DNA of 8,291 bases from Planctomycetota bacterium. GTDB lineage: Bacteria; Planctomycetota; UBA8108; UBA1146; JAJFFE01. The stretch's first letter is position 1. Every line of letters starts with the position of its first letter. Below, in pieces: positions 6,568 through 8,291 of the stretch. The notes beneath the pieces were generated by a model, which saw only the letters and a list, made by a program, of their open reading frames with translations, was not told the DNA's origin and ran no database searches. The position numbers were made by a program, and so were the translations under genes. The DNA lies in contig JAGQRC010000114.1 of NCBI GenBank assembly GCA_020425835.1, positions 1-8,291 on the forward strand, given 5' to 3'.

Positions 6568-7860
6568 GTGCCCCAGAACCAGCTCGCCGTAATGTCCTTC
6601 GGGGACCACCTCGAAGAGTTGCGCTCCCGGATCATTCGGTCGATCGGCGTCACCGTCGTCGGCATCGCCGTGGCACTCATCTTCCAAACAGAGATCGTCG
6701 AAGTCTTCACGGCGCCGCACCGCGCGGCCATGCACGCGATCCTCGTCGAGCGTCGGGTCGCGTCGGCGACCGAGGATGTCCGCGGGATCGAGGCCGCCGC
6801 CGGCCAACTTCAGAGTGCCGAGGTTGCGAAACTCATCGCCGTCACCGAACGTCATCGAGCGAGGGGGCAGCGGCTCGAGTCTTTCCGACAGTGGCTTCCC
6901 GCGGTCGCCGACCCGGGCCAGCGGGACTTCTTCGAGTTCCTGATCGCAGAAGCCGAGCGGGGCGAACGGACCACCGATCAACTGGGTGTGGTCCACCGCC
7001 TCGAGCGGCGCGTCGCCGAAGTGAGGACCATCGCGGAGGAGCTCGCGCGGCAGGGAGGCCTGTTCAGCAACGCTGCGACCGATGAGCTGCAGGGCGCCGC
7101 GGGGGCGCTGTCGACGACCGTCGAGAAGTGGCGCACCGAGGCGGGCTCCCTGAATCCAGCCGTCGATGCGTTCGAGGAGTCCGCGTGGACGAGAATCGAG
7201 GATCTGGAACGACGCGCCTCCACGGTCCGGAACCATCTGGAACCACTGGTCGGCGGTGAAGAAGAGGCCGCGAGTCGACTGCACGCATTCTCCTATCCCG
7301 AGCAGTTCTTCTCCTACCTGAAAGTCTGCTTCTTGGTCGGACTTCTCCTCGGCCTTCCGTGGATCACGATCGAGATGTGGAGGTTCGTCGCAGCGGGGCT
7401 CTACCCGAAGGAGCGTCGTGCGGTCGCACCATTCATCCCGTTGAGTCTTCTCGGACTCGTTCTCGGAGGAGTTTTCGCCTACACGGTCATCGTCCCGATC
7501 GGGCTGACCTATCTCGGCAGCTACGGATCGCAGGATCTCGTGGAGCCGACCTTCCGGCTCAGCGACTACATCTCCCTCGTCACGACACTCATGGTCGGGA
7601 TGGGCCTAGTGTTCCAGCTTCCCCTGGTCATGGTCTTCGCGGCCCGCGCCGGGTTCGCCAGCCCGGAGATCTACCGTCGTTACCGCAAGTACGCCATTGT
7701 CGGATCGCTCATCCTCGCCTCGTTCCTGACTCCGCCGGACGTCGTGACGCAGCTCTTGATGGGCGGACCGCTGATCCTGCTCTACGAGGTTGGAATCCTG
7801 GTATCGGCCTGGCTCGCGCGCCGTCCAGCGGACACCGTCGGGACTCCGGCTTCGGAGTGA
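6568..7860 (+). CDS. tatC: Sec-independent (Tat) translocase subunit TatC with large periplasmic insertion
   Basis: TatC is the membrane receptor that binds twin-arginine signal peptides and, with TatA/TatB, exports folded proteins. The 430-residue product has the hallmark MSFGDHLEELRSR near the N-terminus, LYPKERR after helix 2, FQLP in helix 4, SPEIYRRYRKY, and LTPPDVVTQ before helix 5, giving the usual six helices. Ordinary TatC is about 250 residues. Here about 165 extra residues (6730-7278) sit in the first periplasmic loop, between TAPHRAAMHAI and HAFSYPEQFFSYLK. They are charged, helix- and coiled-coil-like, with no hydrophobic segment. GTG 6568 was chosen because AGAGG lies 10 nt upstream and it reaches the conserved start at once; GTG 6493 and ATG 6592 lack ribosome sites. 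The helix 4 glutamate of E. coli is Q here, which I believe is common. No tatA or tatB is visible. Confidence 0.95.
   Translation: MPQNQLAVMSFGDHLEELRSRIIRSIGVTVVGIAVALIFQTEIVEVFTAPHRAAMHAILVERRVASATEDVRGIEAAAGQLQSAEVAKLIAVTERHRARGQRLESFRQWLPAVADPGQRDFFEFLIAEAERGERTTDQLGVVHRLERRVAEVRTIAEELARQGGLFSNAATDELQGAAGALSTTVEKWRTEAGSLNPAVDAFEESAWTRIEDLERRASTVRNHLEPLVGGEEEAASRLHAFSYPEQFFSYLKVCFLVGLLLGLPWITIEMWRFVAAGLYPKERRAVAPFIPLSLLGLVLGGVFAYTVIVPIGLTYLGSYGSQDLVEPTFRLSDYISLVTTLMVGMGLVFQLPLVMVFAARAGFASPEIYRRYRKYAIVGSLILASFLTPPDVVTQLLMGGPLILLYEVGILVSAWLARRPADTVGTPASE
7843..7858 (+). repeat. Small hairpin across the tatC stop
   Basis: ACTCCG-GCTT-CGGAGT is a 6-bp stem that ends in the first base of the TGA stop. 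A second GC-rich inverted repeat (CGCCGC 7868-7873 / GCGGCG 7889-7894, enclosing CACCGGTG) follows in the 106-bp gap before the next gene. Neither has a T run. Together they may slow or end transcription. Confidence 0.3.
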
Positions 7861-7966
7861 TGCCCGTCGCCGCTAGCACCGGTGTCGCGCGGCGTCGGAC
7901 GGTCGGATAGAGTTGAGACGGCGTTGTTGGGCTGGCGGCGTTTCTCCTTCGAGGGAGTTCTCGACC

Positions 7967-8291
7967 ATGCCGAGAGTTCTGTTCGCGTTCTCCGGCGGGA
8001 TCGACGACGTCCTGTCGATCGATTGGCTGCGGAGGAACAAGGGGTTCCAAGTCGTGGCGCTGCTGGCCGACCTTGGGCAGGGAGGACAGCTGGAGTCACT
8101 CGCGGAGCTGGCCCTCGAGGCGGGGGCGGCCGGGACCCACGTCGTCGATCTCCGGCGCGCGCTCTTGGAGCGCTTCGTGTTCCCCTGTGTCATGGCGGGC
8201 GCACACTACGAGAGCTACCTGTTGGCGACTCCACTCGCGCGCTATGCGATATGCGAGGAGATGGTTGCTCGAGCACACGAACTCGGAATCG
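7967..8291 (+). CDS. Divergent argininosuccinate synthase homologue (5' part only)
   Basis: The first 108 codons are visible. The family (ArgG) uses ATP to join citrulline and aspartate in arginine synthesis. Similarity is clear across MPRVLFAFSGGIDDV, ALLADLGQGGQLE, VVDLRRALLERFVFP and AGAHYESYLLATPLAR, in the same order and spacing as ArgG. Two motifs differ: the PP-loop, normally SGGLDTS, is SGGIDDV, and the later segment, normally LGTALARP or similar, is LATPLARY. These positions contact ATP, citrulline or aspartate, so the substrate may differ or the gene may be a paralogue. The start has GAGGGAG 9 nt upstream. It follows tatC by 106 bp in the same direction and I see no clear promoter. 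The C-terminal half lies beyond the window, so activity cannot be judged. Confidence 0.82.
   Translation, partial: MPRVLFAFSGGIDDVLSIDWLRRNKGFQVVALLADLGQGGQLESLAELALEAGAAGTHVVDLRRALLERFVFPCVMAGAHYESYLLATPLARYAICEEMVARAHELGI

Noticed and set aside
4705..7284. An 859-codon open frame on the minus strand opposite the BRCT-domain gene and tatC
   Set aside because: It lies antisense to two genes with clear family motifs. Its translation is a leucine/aspartate-rich mirror of their codons, with no recognisable domain. Such long shadows are expected in high-GC DNA.

Overview
The window is high-GC bacterial chromosome with compact gene spacing, Shine-Dalgarno sequences, two GTG starts and housekeeping genes. 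No tRNA, rRNA, insertion sequence or CRISPR array is visible. The gene order polA-coaE-rho, together with a membrane-anchored coiled-coil protein carrying FlgT-like and BRCT-like domains, reminds me of Planctomycetota. Myxococcota or Desulfobacterota-like lineages remain possible. This placement comes from memory of gene families and was not tested by a search.

Left half, minus strand (1-4381): polA encodes a full-length DNA polymerase I whose 3'-5' proofreading residues are degraded. Its last 17 bases overlap the start of an open frame that begins as dephospho-CoA kinase (CoaE). That frame runs on without a stop through a long low-complexity linker into the N-terminal and RNA-binding part of transcription terminator Rho, then off the left edge. 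This apparent CoaE-Rho fusion (at least 560 codons) is the most striking item. An internal GTG start for a separate Rho is the main alternative.

Middle (4382-5172): a 791-bp divergent intergenic region. It holds a small 18-bp tandem repeat, a TTGAC-GT-GTCAA dyad, a perfect-consensus sigma70 promoter (TTGACA, 16 bp, TATAAT) and then about 400 nt of GC-rich leader with hairpins before the next start codon. The leader could be a long 5' UTR or an unrecognised non-coding RNA.

Right half, plus strand (5173-8291): a 403-residue protein (one transmembrane helix, long coiled coil, FlgT-like beta domain, BRCT-like C-terminus); a strong 15-bp hairpin; tatC, the Tat translocase subunit, with an unusually large insertion of about 165 residues between its first two membrane helices; and the first 108 codons of a divergent argininosuccinate synthase (ArgG) homologue with altered nucleotide-binding motifs. 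The polA/coaE/rho genes form one probable operon serving replication and repair, coenzyme A synthesis and transcription termination. The rightward genes are envelope-related, then metabolic, and probably form more than one transcription unit.
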